From Brucella oryzae (GTDB lineage Bacteria > Pseudomonadota > Alphaproteobacteria > Rhizobiales > Rhizobiaceae), in the NCBI GenBank assembly GCA_012103035.1, contig JAAVLL010000001.1, forward strand, positions 369,501-433,500: a DNA stretch of 64,000 bases, in the 5' to 3' direction. A program made the translations under genes and the position numbers. The notes below the pieces were generated by a model, which was given only the letters and a program-made list of their open reading frames with translations, made no database searches and was not told the DNA's origin. This document shows positions 63,747 to 64,000 of this stretch, one piece after another. The number at the start of each line of letters is the position of its first letter. Positions within the stretch are counted from its first letter, which is position 1.

Positions 63747-64000
63747 TCAATCTTTGAAGGCGTTGTATTCGCTCAATTCCATGAGGCGGTAGAAATCGGC
63801 CAGTGTCTTGCCGCGTTCGGCCCGGAAGAGGCGGCCTGCATCGCTTGCTTCCACGATCCGGTCCGTGCGGAATGTACGGAAAGCATTGCGCAATTCGCAC
63901 CAGCCGATAACCGTCCAGACCTTGCCCCAGAACCAAAGGCCGAGCGGGCGAATATTACGCTCGCTTTCACGCGATTCCAGATCACGATAGCGGATATTGA
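63747..64000 (-). CDS. WYL-domain (YafY-type) transcriptional regulator, C-terminal part
   Basis: Only the last 84 codons are in the window. The frame reads NIRYRDLESRESERNIRPLG, LWFWGKVWTVIGWCELRNAF and RTFRTDRIVEASDAGRLFRA, ending MELSEYNAFKD at TGA 63747-63749. RPLGLWFWGKVWT and FRxFRxDRI are the hallmark of the WYL domain in YafY-type proteins, which have an N-terminal helix-turn-helix not seen here. Target unknown. Confidence 0.85.
   Translation of the reverse strand, partial: NIRYRDLESRESERNIRPLGLWFWGKVWTVIGWCELRNAFRTFRTDRIVEASDAGRLFRAERGKTLADFYRLMELSEYNAFKD

Overview
The window is a stretch of an alphaproteobacterial chromosome, almost certainly Brucellaceae (Brucella/Ochrobactrum group) of the Rhizobiales. 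The evidence is an atpHAGDC operon whose AtpD carries an Ala/Lys-rich N-terminal extension, a 4-hydroxyproline epimerase of the Brucella PrpA type, a full-length biotin-dependent pyruvate carboxylase, DUF2312/GapR and DUF1013/TrcR proteins, a zinc-free 41-residue L36, and intergenic palindromic mosaic repeats typical of rhizobia. No tRNA, rRNA, CRISPR array, transposase or phage module was recognised.

Layout. 1-3.2 kb: 3' part of priA, a palindromic repeat, a small membrane protein and a DUF4345 protein. 3.2-8.4 kb: F1 ATP synthase operon (atpHAGDC). 8.7-13 kb: MarR regulator, then a hydroxyproline module (GntR regulator, FAD-dependent D-amino-acid dehydrogenase, hydroxyproline epimerase). 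13-20.7 kb: branched-chain amino-acid ABC transporter (livH, livM, livG, livF, DUF6867) and two tandem binding proteins. 20.9-33 kb: pyruvate carboxylase, DeoR regulator, MFS transporter, 3-hydroxybutyrate dehydrogenase, ispG, ispA, mtgA, rpmF, a GlcG/HbpS protein and acetoacetyl-CoA thiolase. 33-41.5 kb: a 600-bp non-coding region rich in GANTC sites, a Suv3-like helicase, an S4 protein, a 7Fe ferredoxin, CarD, the heat-shock sigma factor RpoH2 and a MOSC protein. 41.5-47.5 kb: M48 lipoprotein protease, thiBPQ under a TPP riboswitch, and divergent thiN. 47.5-64 kb: glycine-zipper lipoprotein, ABC-F ATPase, aldo/keto reductase, GapR, N-formylglutamate amidohydrolase, DUF1036, pyruvate kinase, TPR protein, rpmJ, purEK, two DUF465 proteins, MFS transporter, DUF1192, quinone oxidoreductase, TrcR, an NAD(P)H oxidoreductase with divergent LysR regulator, and the 3' end of a WYL regulator.

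A dominant property of this sequence is that about two thirds of the genes, including essential ones (atpA, atpD, ispG, priA, thiamine and purine genes), are broken by one- or two-base changes, nearly all losses from short runs, at roughly one per 0.8-1 kb. Protein similarity continues undisturbed in the next frame, so these are read as sequence errors and each gene is annotated over its full reconstructed span.

No wholly new system was found. The observations most worth checking are: an 11-bp-phased cluster of GANTC (CcrM) sites with TTAAC half-sites upstream of the helicase; a LivG ATPase with a C-terminal helix-hairpin-helix module; a TPP riboswitch whose P3 arm contains a dispersed palindromic repeat; related hairpin repeats on both sides of atpD inside the ATP synthase operon; one palindromic repeat interrupting another after pyk; a textbook general-stress (EcfG) promoter before rpoH2; and a candidate small RNA between carD and rpoH2.
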